64,000 bases of DNA from Micromonospora chersina (GCF_900091475.1 NZ_FMIB01000002.1:3658001-3722000), one strand, 5' to 3'; shown: positions 1 through 8,323, numbered from the stretch's first letter. The notes: generated by a model not told the origin, from the sequence alone. Numbers and translations are program-made.

Positions 1-197
1 CGCGCTGCTCCTCGGTCAGGTCCAGGTGGGCCAGCACCTGCATCTCGAACTGCTCGAAGCGGCCACCGGAGATGATCAGCACGTCCACCTCGGTGAGCAG
101 GTGGCCGAGGAGTTCCGCCATCCGACGATCGATCTGGGACTTGGAAACCGCCAGGGTGTCGTCCAGGTCGAACGCCACCACTCGAAGATCGTTCACG
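1..197 (-). CDS. HAD-family hydrolase, N-terminal fragment
   Basis: Only the first 65 codons are inside the window; the gene continues past the left edge. The translation starts at GTG (197) and has HAD motif I, FDLDDTLAVSK, at residues 9-19, with the two aspartates that form and protonate the aspartyl-phosphate. A second motif, LIISGG, follows near residue 45 and matches motif II (T/S). The spacing resembles HAD-IIB (Cof/phosphomannomutase-like) phosphatases, which dephosphorylate sugar phosphates in the cytoplasm. The cap domain and motifs III/IV are outside the window, so the substrate cannot be inferred. Confidence 0.75.
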
Positions 198-410
198 AAG
201 TACCACCATGTCGTCGCGGGCAGGCCAGGACTAGCAGGGTACCGACGAAGACCATCCGGCACCCGCGAGCCCCGATCGTCACCCCACGCGGCACCCCGAT
301 CGCAGGCTATCGCCTTCTTTCCCGCCGGCCTTCCGGAACGGCCGCCGAAGAGCCGCCGGCCGGCGGAAACCCGTTGGACAGCGCCGGGATCGACGACGAT
401 CGTGGGCGCC

Positions 411-1148
411 ATGCGTCAGGAGGAGATCTGGGACGCCGAGACGGCCCAGCGCTACGACACACCGGGCAGCGGGATGTTCGCGCCGGAGGTCCTCGGGCCC
501 ACCGTGGACCGCCTCGCCGCCCTCGCCGGCGACGGCCGCGCGCTCGAGTTCGCCGTCGGCACCGGCCGGGTGGCCGTGCCGCTCGCGGAACGCGGCGTGC
601 CGGTGACCGGGATCGAGCTGTCCGCACCGATGGTCGAGCAGCTCCGGACGAAGGTCGACGAGGCGACCATCCCCGTGGTCGTCGGCGACATGGCCACCGC
701 CACGGCGCCCGGCGAATACACGCTGGTCTACCTGGTCTACAACACCATCTCCAACCTGCTCGACCAGGCCGAACAGGTCGCCTGCTTCCGCAACGCGGCC
801 CGCCACCTGCGGCCGGGCGGGCGGTTCGTGATCGAGCTGTGGGTGCCCGAGCTGCGCAAACTGCCTCCCGGGCAGGAGGCCGTGGTGTGGTGCGCCGAGC
901 CCGGCTACATCGGCCTGGACACGTACGACGTGCTGCGCCAGCAGGTCGTGTCCCACCACTTCCGGTTCGGCGAGGGCCGCGAGGCGCGGCTGGGCCGCAG
1001 CCCGCACCGCTACATCTGGCCGGCCGAGCTGGACCTCATGGGCCAGCTCGCCGGATTCGAACTGGAGGCTAGGCACGCGGACTGGTCCGGGGCGGAGTTC
1101 ACGGCCGAGTCCCGTTCCCACGTCTCCGTCTACCGCCTGCCCGGCTGA
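411..1148 (+). CDS. Class I SAM-dependent methyltransferase
   Basis: This 245-aa protein has a Rossmann-type methyltransferase fold. The glycine-rich SAM loop LEFAVGTGR is at residues 45-53, an acidic residue ends beta-2 (GIELS, 67-71), VGDMAT lies at 91-96 and a motif-IV-like VYLVYNTISNL at about 106-116. I chose ATG 411 because the frame upstream has no family similarity and AGGAGGAGATC-like purines surround this start. It is divergent from the HAD gene, and its last 50 bases overlap the 3' end of the opposite-strand SRPBCC gene. The acceptor substrate is unknown; small-molecule methylation is only a guess from the family. Confidence 0.8.
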   Translation: MRQEEIWDAETAQRYDTPGSGMFAPEVLGPTVDRLAALAGDGRALEFAVGTGRVAVPLAERGVPVTGIELSAPMVEQLRTKVDEATIPVVVGDMATATAPGEYTLVYLVYNTISNLLDQAEQVACFRNAARHLRPGGRFVIELWVPELRKLPPGQEAVVWCAEPGYIGLDTYDVLRQQVVSHHFRFGEGREARLGRSPHRYIWPAELDLMGQLAGFELEARHADWSGAEFTAESRSHVSVYRLPG

Positions 1149-1599
1149 CCAACGCCTCGGCCAGGAAGACGTTCCGGCGGGCGATCAGCCGGCGCAGGTA
1201 CGGCCGCAGGACGACGCGGGCGACCAGGGCGCCGGCCGGTCCCATCGGGGCGCCGAACTCGATGCGGTCGCGCATGATCGTGACCGACGGGTCGGCGGGG
1301 TCGGGCGCGAAGAGGTGCTCGTGGCGCCAGCGCGCGAACGGGCCGCTGGTCTGCTCGTCCACGAACCGGTGCGGCCGCTGGTGGTCGGTGATCCGCACGG
1401 TCATGCGCCACGGCAGGCCGAAGTGCCGCGCCTGCCAGGTGACGACGTCGCCGGCCGAGAGGCGGCCGGTCGTGACGCCTCCGGTCGCGCGCTCGCCGCT
1501 GGCGCCCATCGACGTGGTGTGCAGGTCGACGTCCAGACAGGCGTCGAAGACGGCCTCGGGGGTGGCACTGACCCTCGTGGTCAGGTCGATACGCGGCAC
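1099..1599 (-). CDS. SRPBCC-superfamily (START/Bet v1-like) protein
   Basis: 166 aa. The start MPRIDLTTRVSATPEAVFDA is typical of the SRPBCC ligand-binding fold (polyketide cyclase/AHSA1-like), in which a helix-grip barrel encloses a hydrophobic ligand. Later segments such as PHRFVDEQTSGPFARWRHEH and IMRDRIEF match the family's central strands. The last ~16 residues are arginine-rich and are encoded inside the convergent methyltransferase gene, so the C-terminus may simply be read-through from an eroded stop. The ligand and function are unknown. Confidence 0.75.
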   Translation of the reverse strand: MPRIDLTTRVSATPEAVFDACLDVDLHTTSMGASGERATGGVTTGRLSAGDVVTWQARHFGLPWRMTVRITDHQRPHRFVDEQTSGPFARWRHEHLFAPDPADPSVTIMRDRIEFGAPMGPAGALVARVVLRPYLRRLIARRNVFLAEALVSRAGGRRRRGNGTRP

Positions 1600-1614
1600 G
1601 CGGCCACCCTAAGC

Positions 1615-1663
1615 GCCCACGCGCCGCGCGCCCGCCCCCCTGGTCGAGGACGGGCGCGTGGGC
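1615..1663 (-). terminator. Hairpin downstream of arsI-like gene
   Basis: GCCCACGCGCC (1615-1625) pairs perfectly with GGCGCGTGGGC (1653-1663), starting 8 bases after the stop of the arsI-like gene. The loop is long (27 nt) and contains a competing GC-rich stem, and there is no clear U-tract. A terminator is likely but not certain. Confidence 0.5.
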
Positions 1664-1671
1664 CTCGCGTG

Positions 1672-2130
1672 TCAGCAGCAGCTTCCGGCGGCTCCGGCCG
1701 CGGCGGGCTCCTTGTCGGCGGCCGGGGTGCAGCAGGCACTCTCGGTCGCCTTCTCGAGCTGCCCGGAGTCGGCCTTGACGGTGTAGACCTCCCACGGCTC
1801 GTTGCCGGGGCCGCGCACCCACACCTTGTCCTGGAGGGCGTAACAGCACTCGGTGTCGTTCTCCTCCAGCGTGATCAGGCCGGAGTCGGTGAGGCGCCTG
1901 GTCGCGGCGTTGACCTCGTCGGTGCTGAACACCTCGACGCCGAGGTGGTCCATGACCGTGGGCTGGTCGGCCTCACCTTCGAGGAGGACGAGCTTCAGCG
2001 GCGGGTTCTCGACGGCGAAGTTGGCGTAGCCGGGGCGGCGCTTGGCCGGCTCGACGCCGAACAGCTTCGAGTAGAAGGCCACGGAGCCTTCGAGGTCGGA
2101 CACGCGCAGGGCGAGCTGGACACGGGACAT
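1672..2130 (-). CDS. arsI: ArsI/CadI-type VOC dioxygenase
   Basis: A 152-aa vicinal-oxygen-chelate protein of the ArsI/CadI family. Characterised ArsI enzymes use Fe(II) and O2 to cleave the C-As bond of trivalent organoarsenicals. Candidate metal ligands Gln5, His62 and Glu114 are present, as is the substrate-binding pair Cys95-Cys96 (TECCYALQDKVWV). The C-terminus adds two more Cys pairs (ACC and SCC), which is common in the family. ATG 2130 is preferred over an upstream ATG at 2157 because AGGAGG lies 7 nt before it. The gene is divergent from arsR and so probably shares its As-responsive control. Its exact substrate (methylarsenite, or Cd binding as for CadI) is not proven. Confidence 0.88.
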   Translation of the reverse strand: MSRVQLALRVSDLEGSVAFYSKLFGVEPAKRRPGYANFAVENPPLKLVLLEGEADQPTVMDHLGVEVFSTDEVNAATRRLTDSGLITLEENDTECCYALQDKVWVRGPGNEPWEVYTVKADSGQLEKATESACCTPAADKEPAAAGAAGSCC

Positions 2131-2235
2131 GATCGTTCCTCCTGACGGATTCGTCATCGCTTCGGACCTTGTCTAGATGTTTTTCGAAGCAAGACCTACG
2201 TTGCACCCTGTTTTGAAATCTGTCAACCTAGAGGC
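2131..2235. promoter_or_regulatory. Divergent arsI/arsR promoter with candidate ArsR operator
   Basis: This 105-bp region separates the divergent arsI and arsR genes and is AT-richer than its surroundings. TTGAAATCTGTCAA at 2213-2226 is an imperfect inverted repeat (TTGA-N6-TCAA), similar to ArsR/SmtB operators. Read on the minus strand it contains TTGACA, a possible -35 box for arsI, though no good -10 follows at ideal spacing. A second small palindrome, TTCGAA, lies within 2191-2200. Assignment as an operator is an inference from context. Confidence 0.4.
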
Positions 2236-2610
2236 ATGTCGAAACAAGAGCTGCCGGTGGTGGACCTCAACGCGGTCGCCTGCTGCTCCCCCATCGCCGT
2301 CCGCCCGATGGACGCCGATCAGGCGGCGGTGGTCGCGCCGATGTTCAAGGCCCTGGGCGACCCGGTCCGGCTGCGCCTGATGTCGATGATCGCCTCGGTG
2401 CCGGAGATGTGCGTCTGCGACCTGACCCCGGCGTTCGACCTGTCCGCGCCGACCATCTCCCACCACCTCAAGGTGCTGCGCGAGGCCGGCCTGGTCGACT
2501 CCGAGCGGCGCGGCACGTGGGTCTGGTACCGGGTCAAGCCGGAGGCGTTCCGCCAGCTCGGCGCACTGCTCGACGTGTCTGCCGCCCCGACCGCCGGCAG
2601 CGCCGCGTGA
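2236..2610 (+). CDS. arsR: ArsR/SmtB-family metalloregulator
   Basis: A 124-aa winged-helix repressor. The HTH runs over residues ~66-86 (DLSAPTISHHLKVLREAGLV), followed by the wing (RRGTWVWYRV). The motif CVCDL at residues 59-63 is the classic alpha-3 arsenite-binding motif (ELCVCDL). A Cys16-Cys17 pair near the N-terminus may give a third ligand, as in actinobacterial ArsRs. It is expected to repress the divergent arsI and its own operon until As(III) binds. Its stop overlaps the GTG start of the aquaporin gene (GTGA), indicating translational coupling. Confidence 0.93.
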   Translation: MSKQELPVVDLNAVACCSPIAVRPMDADQAAVVAPMFKALGDPVRLRLMSMIASVPEMCVCDLTPAFDLSAPTISHHLKVLREAGLVDSERRGTWVWYRVKPEAFRQLGALLDVSAAPTAGSAA

Positions 2611-3338
2611 GCCTCGCCCTGCCCCGGCGGGCCTCGGCGGAGTTCGCGGGCACCGCGCTCCTGGTCGCCGCCGTCGTCGGCTCCGGGATCGCCGCCGCCC
2701 GGCTCTCCCCCACCGACGTCGGCCTCCAACTGCTGGAGAACGCGATCGCCACCGCCCTAGCCCTGGGCGCGCTGATCCTGATGTTCGGCCCGGTGTCCGG
2801 CGCGCACTTCAACCCGGTCGTCTCGGCGGTCGACTGGTGGCTCGGCCGCCGCGCCGGCACCGGCCTGACCGCCCGCGAGCTGGTCGCCTACGCCACCGCC
2901 CAGACCGGCGGCGCCATCGTGGGCGCCGTGCTGGCCGACCTGATGTTCGATCTTCCGGCCGTTGCCTGGTCGCGCACCGACCGGACCGGGGGAAACCTGT
3001 GGCTGGCCGAGGTGGTCGCCACCGCCGGCCTCGTCGTCCTGGTCTTCGCCCTCGCCCGCTCCGGTCGCACCGCCGCCGCCCCGGCCGCCGTGGGCGCCTA
3101 CATCGGCGCGGCGTACTGGTTCACCTCGTCGACGTCGTTCGCGAATCCCGCCGTCACCATCGGCCGGGCCTTCACCGACACCTTCGCCGGCATCGCCCCG
3201 GCGTCGGTGCCCGGCTTCGTCGCCGCCCAGGTCGTCGGCGGCCTGGTCGCCGTCGCCGCCCTCGCCGCCTGGTACCCCCACGCCGCCGAATCGGCGGACG
3301 CCGTCGTCGTGCCGCACCTCGCCGAGGAGAAACCATGA
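2607..3338 (+). CDS. MIP/aquaporin-family channel of the ars operon
   Basis: 243 aa with about six hydrophobic helices and two half-helix loops. The first loop carries HFNPV (N69-P70-V71, a variant of NPA) and the second FANPAVT (N180-P181-A182). In actinobacterial and rhizobial ars operons such channels (AqpS-like) are proposed to pass As(III) down its gradient after ArsC has reduced arsenate. There is no dedicated Acr3/ArsB pump in this cluster, which fits that model. GTG 2607 overlaps the arsR stop, and the TGA at 3336-3338 sits in an ATGA overlap with the former start of the next gene. Confidence 0.9.
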   Translation: MSLALPRRASAEFAGTALLVAAVVGSGIAAARLSPTDVGLQLLENAIATALALGALILMFGPVSGAHFNPVVSAVDWWLGRRAGTGLTARELVAYATAQTGGAIVGAVLADLMFDLPAVAWSRTDRTGGNLWLAEVVATAGLVVLVFALARSGRTAAAPAAVGAYIGAAYWFTSSTSFANPAVTIGRAFTDTFAGIAPASVPGFVAAQVVGGLVAVAALAAWYPHAAESADAVVVPHLAEEKP

Positions 3339-3690
3339 CCACTGCTGGGTCGCCGTCGACCCCACGGGCCGTGTCCTCGGCTGGGTCGCCTGCACCGCTG
3401 TCTCCGACCGGTGCGTCTACGCCGGGGTGGTGGAGCACTCCGTCTACGTCCACCCCGACGCCCGCGGTCAGGGCGTCGGCCGGCTCCTGCTCGACGCCCT
3501 GATCGCCTCCACCGAGCGGGCGGGCATCTGGACTATCCAGTCCGGCGTCTTCCCCGAGAACACCGCGAGCCTGGCCCTGCACGCCGCCTGCGGCTTCCGC
3601 ACCGTCGGCACCCGGGAACGCGTCGGCCGACACCACGGCACCTGGCGCGACGTGACCCTCATCGAACGCCGCAGCCCCACCATCACCTGA
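3334..3690 (+). pseudogene. Truncated arsN-like GNAT acetyltransferase
   Basis: The frame from 3334 encodes the C-terminal two thirds of a GNAT domain: WVAVDPTGRVLGWVA, then EHSVYVHPDARGQGVGRLLL with the acetyl-CoA loop (RGQGVG), and ENTASLALHAACGF. The usual ~45-50 N-terminal residues are missing. The ATG overlapping the aquaporin stop (3335) is one frame off and leads into an unrelated reading, so no normal start serves the GNAT frame. Similar enzymes in ars operons (ArsN) acetylate arsinothricin/phosphinothricin. I infer a deletion or frameshift at the aquaporin/arsN junction. A shortened product from an internal GTG would lack the first strand and helices. Confidence 0.7.
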
Positions 3691-3704
3691 CCGGAGAATC
3701 CGCG

Positions 3705-4112
3705 ATGAGCGACAAGCCCACCGTCCTGTTCGTCTGCGTCCACAACGCCGGCCGCTCCCAGATGGCCGCCGGCTGGCTGCGCCACCTCGCCGGCGACACC
3801 GTCGAGGTCCGGTCCGCCGGCTCCGAACCCGCCGACCAGATCAACCCCGTCGCCGTCGAGGCCATGCACGAAGTCGGCATCGACATCACCGGCCAGACCC
3901 CGGCCCGCCTCACCTGGGACGCGGCCGAGGCCAGCGACGTCATCGTCACCATGGGCTGCGGCGACGCCTGCCCCGTCTTCCCCGGCAAACGCTACGAGGA
4001 CTGGAAGCTCACCGATCCGGCCGGGCAACCCGTCGAGGTGGTCCGCCAGGTCCGGGACGACATCAGGGCCCGGGTCGCCGCGCTGGTCGCCGATCTCCAC
4101 GGCGAGCGGTGA
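3705..4112 (+). CDS. arsC: Arsenate reductase, low-molecular-weight phosphatase type
   Basis: 135 aa. It has the P-loop C11-V-H-N-A-G-R17-S of the LMW tyrosine-phosphatase/ArsC fold, a Cys85/Cys89 pair (GCGDACP) suited to the disulfide relay, and the conserved acid in TDP (D104-P105). These features match thioredoxin- or mycothiol/mycoredoxin-coupled ArsC enzymes that reduce As(V) to As(III) in the cytoplasm. ATG 3705 has GGAG nine bases upstream. It is the last gene of the arsR-aquaporin-(arsN)-arsC operon and ends 15 bp before the 3' end of an opposite-strand tRNA gene. Confidence 0.92.
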   Translation: MSDKPTVLFVCVHNAGRSQMAAGWLRHLAGDTVEVRSAGSEPADQINPVAVEAMHEVGIDITGQTPARLTWDAAEASDVIVTMGCGDACPVFPGKRYEDWKLTDPAGQPVEVVRQVRDDIRARVAALVADLHGER

Positions 4113-4127
4113 TCTCTGTGTTGGAGG

Positions 4128-4200
4128 TGCCCCCGGCAGGATTCGAACCTGCGACACACGGTTTAGGAAACCGATGCTCTATCCCCTGAGCTACGAGGGC
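4128..4200 (-). tRNA. tRNA-Arg (anticodon CCT)
   Basis: A full cloverleaf can be folded on the minus strand. The acceptor GCCCTCG pairs with CGGGGGC (one G-U), the D-arm is GCTC/GAGC, and the anticodon arm carries loop TTCCTAA (anticodon CCT). The T-arm is CAGG-TTCGAAT-CCTG and the discriminator base is A. CCA is not encoded. It lies convergently at the end of the arsenic operon. Confidence 0.95.
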
Positions 4201-4286
4201 GCGAGGGCCCAGTCTAGCGACCTGCGGGGTGGCCCGCGTGGGCAGGGAGCGGCAGACGTCGACCTGTGACGGCCGCTGGTTGCCGC

Positions 4287-4982
4287 CTAGGAATCCCGTC
4301 CGCGCCCGGGCAGCTTCCGCGCCAAGCTCAGAGCCACCGCGTGGACGCCGGTCACCGTCCGGGCGAGATGGGTCCGGTTCTGGTGGACGTACGCGGCGAC
4401 CAGCGCGACGAGGAAACTCAGCCCGGTGAGCCAGGCCAGCCACTCCCCGACCGAACCCAGGAGCGGAAGGGTCACGAACAGGCAGACGGCTCCGGACAGC
4501 GGGAAGACCAGTTGCAGCCCGAACTCGTACAGCAGGGAGCGGGAGTCCTTCTGCCGCGCGTAGAAGTCGTCCCACTGGAAGACCCGGTCGTCGCCGGAGC
4601 ACTCGACGGCGACCGGCCGGAGCACGTCGCGGATGTAGGTGTTCGCCGCCTCGCGGTCCCGGCGGCGCCGGAGAATGGTGATTCCGGAGATCGCCGCCAG
4701 CACGGGCACAGCCAGCAGCAGGCGGGGATCGGCGCGGTTGGCGACGACGAACCCCAGGATCACCGCCACGACGGTCAGGTACGCGCCGACGAGGGTGTGC
4801 GACGCGGCGGATTTCTGCGCCATCACGGCACGGATCGCGTTGTACTCCGCGACGAGCAGGTTGGTGCGGCTGTCGGCGCGGGCGGCCGCCAGGGGAGCGT
4901 GCACGGCTTCGTCGCCCGGTGCGGTGCCGCTCTGTCGGACCAGGTCATCCCACACCACGTATCGATGATGGCAATCCCCCAC
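4287..4982 (-). CDS. Membrane protein of unknown function
   Basis: 231 aa, not recognised as a named family. A soluble N-terminal third with an EYNAIRAVMAQK-like helix (~residues 46-57) is followed by two hydrophobic helices (~66-84, 86-103), a charged cytoplasmic stretch (RRRRDREAAN..., WDDFYARQKDSR) and two more helices (~152-172, 178-195). The basic C-terminus ends in a short arginine/lysine tail. The layout recalls small bacterial membrane proteins with the 'LL-EY--LR' pre-TM helix. GTG 4982 has GGGAGG only 2 nt before it, so a slightly downstream GTG (VVWDDLV) is possible. Confidence 0.6.
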   Translation of the reverse strand: MGDCHHRYVVWDDLVRQSGTAPGDEAVHAPLAAARADSRTNLLVAEYNAIRAVMAQKSAASHTLVGAYLTVVAVILGFVVANRADPRLLLAVPVLAAISGITILRRRRDREAANTYIRDVLRPVAVECSGDDRVFQWDDFYARQKDSRSLLYEFGLQLVFPLSGAVCLFVTLPLLGSVGEWLAWLTGLSFLVALVAAYVHQNRTHLARTVTGVHAVALSLARKLPGRGRDS

Positions 4983-5094
4983 AACCTCCCAGCGGTGCCT
5001 ACTGTCCGATTGCTGATCGTCACCTACGGTGAGTCGCCCCTACCCTGACGCCGGAAGCGCCGCTTCCCGACCACCGGCCAGGAGGCGCGACGGC

Positions 5095-5628
5095 ATGGGT
5101 CCCACCAGGCACGCTTCGGACACGAGCACCGAGGACGAACTCGTCCGGCTGGCGATCCGCGCGGTCGCGCCCGAGGAGGAGCACCTGCTGCCGTTCCTCG
5201 AACCCGCCTACCGGCGCCGTCCGGCCCGGTGGCGGCGGGACCCCCGGGCGCTGACGCGGGTGGGCGGCGGGGAGGCCGGTGGCGGCGGGTTCGCCGAGGT
5301 CGTCGAGCCGGTGCTGCCGTACGTGATGGTGTTGTGCGGTGTCGGTCTCGCGGCGCTGCGCGACGCCGTGCAGGGCGAGGCGACCGACGCGGTCCGGGGT
5401 GGCCTGCGGGCGCTCGGCCGGCGGTGGCGGTCCCGCCGTCCCCCGGAGTTGGCGACGGCCGCTCAGGTACGGCTGCGGCCGGGCCAGTTGCTGCGGATCG
5501 AGGAAGCGGTCACGGCGGCGGCCCGTGACCCGCGCTGGCAGCTCACGGAGGACCAGGTGGCGGTCCTGCGGGACGCGGTGCGCGAGGCGTTCGCCGCCCG
5601 GTTCGGCACGGACGCCGACGGTGGGTGA
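5095..5628 (+). CDS. Hypothetical protein coupled to M48-like protease
   Basis: 177 aa. ATG 5095 is preceded by AGGAGG. The sequence is mostly helical and charged, with one modestly hydrophobic stretch (VLPYVMVLCGVGLAAL, ~residues 71-86) and a C-terminal helical region (LRIEEAVTAAARD..., EDQVAVLRDAVREAF). No known domain was recognised. Its stop overlaps the GTG start of the following protease by 8 bp, so the two are almost certainly co-translated and may work together. Confidence 0.65.
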   Translation: MGPTRHASDTSTEDELVRLAIRAVAPEEEHLLPFLEPAYRRRPARWRRDPRALTRVGGGEAGGGGFAEVVEPVLPYVMVLCGVGLAALRDAVQGEATDAVRGGLRALGRRWRSRRPPELATAAQVRLRPGQLLRIEEAVTAAARDPRWQLTEDQVAVLRDAVREAFAARFGTDADGG

Positions 5629-8323
5629 GCCGGCGCCGCGCACCGGGACGCCGCACCCGCCGCTCCCGTCGGCCACCCTGGGCCGGTTCGTCGCCGCGGC
5701 GACGGCGGTGGTCGGGACCAGCATGTTCGGCTGGCAGATCGTGCTGGTCGATGCGGCCGCCACCCGGGAGCGGGCCACCTGCCTGGCCGGGTTGCGGGGC
5801 CTGCCGCCCGCCATCGACGTGCGGGCCGGCACTGTCGACGCCGAGTCGGAGGCCGCCGTGAACCGGTGCCTCGGCACCCTCGACTCGGACGTGCGGCGGC
5901 AGTTGCTCACCGGCCTGGCGGTGCTCCTGGTGGTGACGGCGCTGGTCTACCTGGCCGCGCCGTGGGTCGAGCGGAGGCTGCGCGGCCTGCGCCGGCTGGA
6001 CCGGGTGCCGGGTACGGAGGCGCTGCGGGCCGACCTGGCCGCGCTGGTGCGGGAGGCGGGCCTGCGGCGGGCACCCACGTTCCTGGTCTCCCGGTCGGCC
6101 CGGGTCAGCGGGAACACCTTCGGCACGGTGGCCGGCCGCTACGTCCGGCTCGATCTGGGGCTGGTGCACGCGCATCGCACGGCCCCGGCGCGGTTCCGCG
6201 CCGTCGTGCTGCACGAACTCGCGCACCTGCGCAACGCGGACGTGGACCTGACCCGGCTGACCGTCGCGCTGGCGTGGGCGTTCCCGCTGGGTGTGGTCGT
6301 CCCGGCCGCCGTCACCTTCGTCGGCGCGCGCCGGGCGCCGGACCTGGGCCGGGACGTGTGGCGGCTGGCGCTGTTCGCGGTGGTGGTGCAGGTCTCCGCC
6401 TGGTCGGTGCTGCGGGCCCGCGAGTTCGCGGCGGACGCCCGCCTCGGCGGCGACGACGCGGTGGGTGCCCGGGCGCTGCTCGGCGTCGAGGGACGGCCGG
6501 CCGGGTGGCGGGACCGGTTGGGTGCCCTGTTCCGGTTCCATCCGCTGGCCCGGGCGCGCGCCGACGAGCTGGACCGGCCCCGACGGCTGGTGTCCGCCCG
6601 GCCGGTCGAGGCGCTCGGCGCCGGGCTTGCCGCCGGCATCGCGGCACCGCCGCTCATGGACCTGCTGTCCCACCTGCCGCGCCGGCTGGTCGGGCTCGAC
6701 GCGCTCACCGGCGGGTCCTACGCGGCGGGGTTGCTGCTCGGTGCGCCGCTGGCGTTGGTGCTCACCGGGACGCTGTGGCGGTCGGCGTGGTGGGCGCGGC
6801 GGCACGGTGGGCGGCCGGTCCGGGGGGCGGTGTTCGGGGCGGCGCTGGTGGTCGGGCTGCTGGTGGGCCGGCGGCTCGCCTGGTCGGCCGGGTACGCGGA
6901 CGACCGTCCGGTGTGGTGGGTGGAACTGACGCTGGCGCTGGGCGCGGTGGCCGGTGGTGCCCTGCTCGGCCGCTGGGTGGTGCTGGGCGCCGACGCCTGG
7001 CTGCGCCGCCTCCCCCGGCACGCGGACGGCCGCGCGGTGCGGCGCGTCTGGGCCGCCGCCGCCGTGGCGGCGACCGTGCTGACCGCCGGTTTCCTCGGTT
7101 CGCTGCTGATGCTGGACACATGGTTCGCCGACGGCGAGGTGAGCCTCGTGCGCCTGGTCGCCGCCCGCGAGGGCCACCCGGACCACGTCACAGTCGTCAC
7201 GGTGGCCGACACCCTCGGCTGGCACGTGCGGGCCCTCGCCGACCAGGCGCCGTACCTGCTGGCCGCCCCGCTGGCCGCCGCGCTCCTCCCGCTGGTCGCC
7301 ACGCGGGCCGCCACCCGGCTGGCGCTCCGGCTCGGCGCGGTCAGCGGGATCGTGGCCGCCGTGGCGCTGCCGGTGGTGGCGGCCGGCGTGGCGGTGGCCG
7401 CCCGGGACCCGGGCCTCGGGCCGGGCGCGCTGCGCGGCCTGGTCGACGGGCACACCCTGCTGCCCGTGACGCTTGTCGAGGTCACCGCCGCGGTGGCCGT
7501 CGTGGCGGGCCGCCGGCTGTCGATCTGGCACGGCACGCTCGCCGCGCTCACCGCCGGCGTGCTGCTCGCGCCGGCGGTGCTGGCCGCCGGCGTACTGCTG
7601 TCCTGCGGGGCGGGCTGCGTCGCTCCCGACCGGGCGGCGGTGGCCCGCGCGTTGGGGCACGCGCTGCTCGTCGCGCCGGTGGTCGCCACAGTCGCCGCGG
7701 CGCTCGGCGCCGCCGTGACGGCCGGGCTGGTCCGGGCCGCGTCCCGGCGCTGGCTCGCCTCCGGTACGGCGGCGGCCGTGCTGCTCGGCCTGGCCGCCGC
7801 GGCCGTCACGGGCGACGGGCCGGGCAGCCGCTCCGCCGCGCCGGTGGACCGGGACCGCTGCCTCGTCGGCGTGTGGCGGCTCTCCGCCGGCCGCTACCAC
7901 TTTCCCGTGGCGACGGACTCGGTGCTGGGCCGGCTGGCCGGGGTGTCGGCGGCCACGACCGTCGACCTGACCAGCGGGGCGTCGACCGGGTACGCCACCG
8001 CGTACCGGGTGGACGGCACGGCGACGGACCTGTACGACCTGGCGGTGGCGGAGGGGACGCTGAACGGGCACCGCGTCCAGCGGGTGCGCCGGGGCACCCA
8101 GACCTACCGGTGGACGGCCGGGTCGGGCCGGTACACCCAGCGGAACGTGGTGACCAGCGGTGACCTCGCCCTGCTGCGGGTGGACGGGCGGGAGGCCGAC
8201 GTGACGACGGTGGTGGACGACTCGGCCAGCACGTACCGGTGCGGACCGGCCGAGCTGGTGATCCGGTCCGACGGCGACGACGGTTCGTGGGGCGAGGAGA
8301 CGTTCGTCCGCAGCCCGGCGTGA
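5621..8323 (+). CDS. Large M48-type membrane metalloprotease
   Basis: 900 aa. A first transmembrane helix (~24-42) and a second (~97-112) precede an M48 (Ste24/HtpX-like) catalytic region. It has H198-E-L-A-H202 as the zinc motif and REFAADARL with E268 as probable third ligand. At least ten further hydrophobic helices follow (~430-760), then a ~130-residue C-terminal soluble domain with no recognised fold. M48 proteases with so many added helices are far longer than HtpX (~290 aa). GTG 5621 is chosen because it overlaps the previous stop and begins the family-like N-terminus. Substrate unknown; a role in membrane protein quality control is inferred. Confidence 0.8.
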   Translation: MGEPAPRTGTPHPPLPSATLGRFVAAATAVVGTSMFGWQIVLVDAAATRERATCLAGLRGLPPAIDVRAGTVDAESEAAVNRCLGTLDSDVRRQLLTGLAVLLVVTALVYLAAPWVERRLRGLRRLDRVPGTEALRADLAALVREAGLRRAPTFLVSRSARVSGNTFGTVAGRYVRLDLGLVHAHRTAPARFRAVVLHELAHLRNADVDLTRLTVALAWAFPLGVVVPAAVTFVGARRAPDLGRDVWRLALFAVVVQVSAWSVLRAREFAADARLGGDDAVGARALLGVEGRPAGWRDRLGALFRFHPLARARADELDRPRRLVSARPVEALGAGLAAGIAAPPLMDLLSHLPRRLVGLDALTGGSYAAGLLLGAPLALVLTGTLWRSAWWARRHGGRPVRGAVFGAALVVGLLVGRRLAWSAGYADDRPVWWVELTLALGAVAGGALLGRWVVLGADAWLRRLPRHADGRAVRRVWAAAAVAATVLTAGFLGSLLMLDTWFADGEVSLVRLVAAREGHPDHVTVVTVADTLGWHVRALADQAPYLLAAPLAAALLPLVATRAATRLALRLGAVSGIVAAVALPVVAAGVAVAARDPGLGPGALRGLVDGHTLLPVTLVEVTAAVAVVAGRRLSIWHGTLAALTAGVLLAPAVLAAGVLLSCGAGCVAPDRAAVARALGHALLVAPVVATVAAALGAAVTAGLVRAASRRWLASGTAAAVLLGLAAAAVTGDGPGSRSAAPVDRDRCLVGVWRLSAGRYHFPVATDSVLGRLAGVSAATTVDLTSGASTGYATAYRVDGTATDLYDLAVAEGTLNGHRVQRVRRGTQTYRWTAGSGRYTQRNVVTSGDLALLRVDGREADVTTVVDDSASTYRCGPAELVIRSDGDDGSWGEETFVRSPA

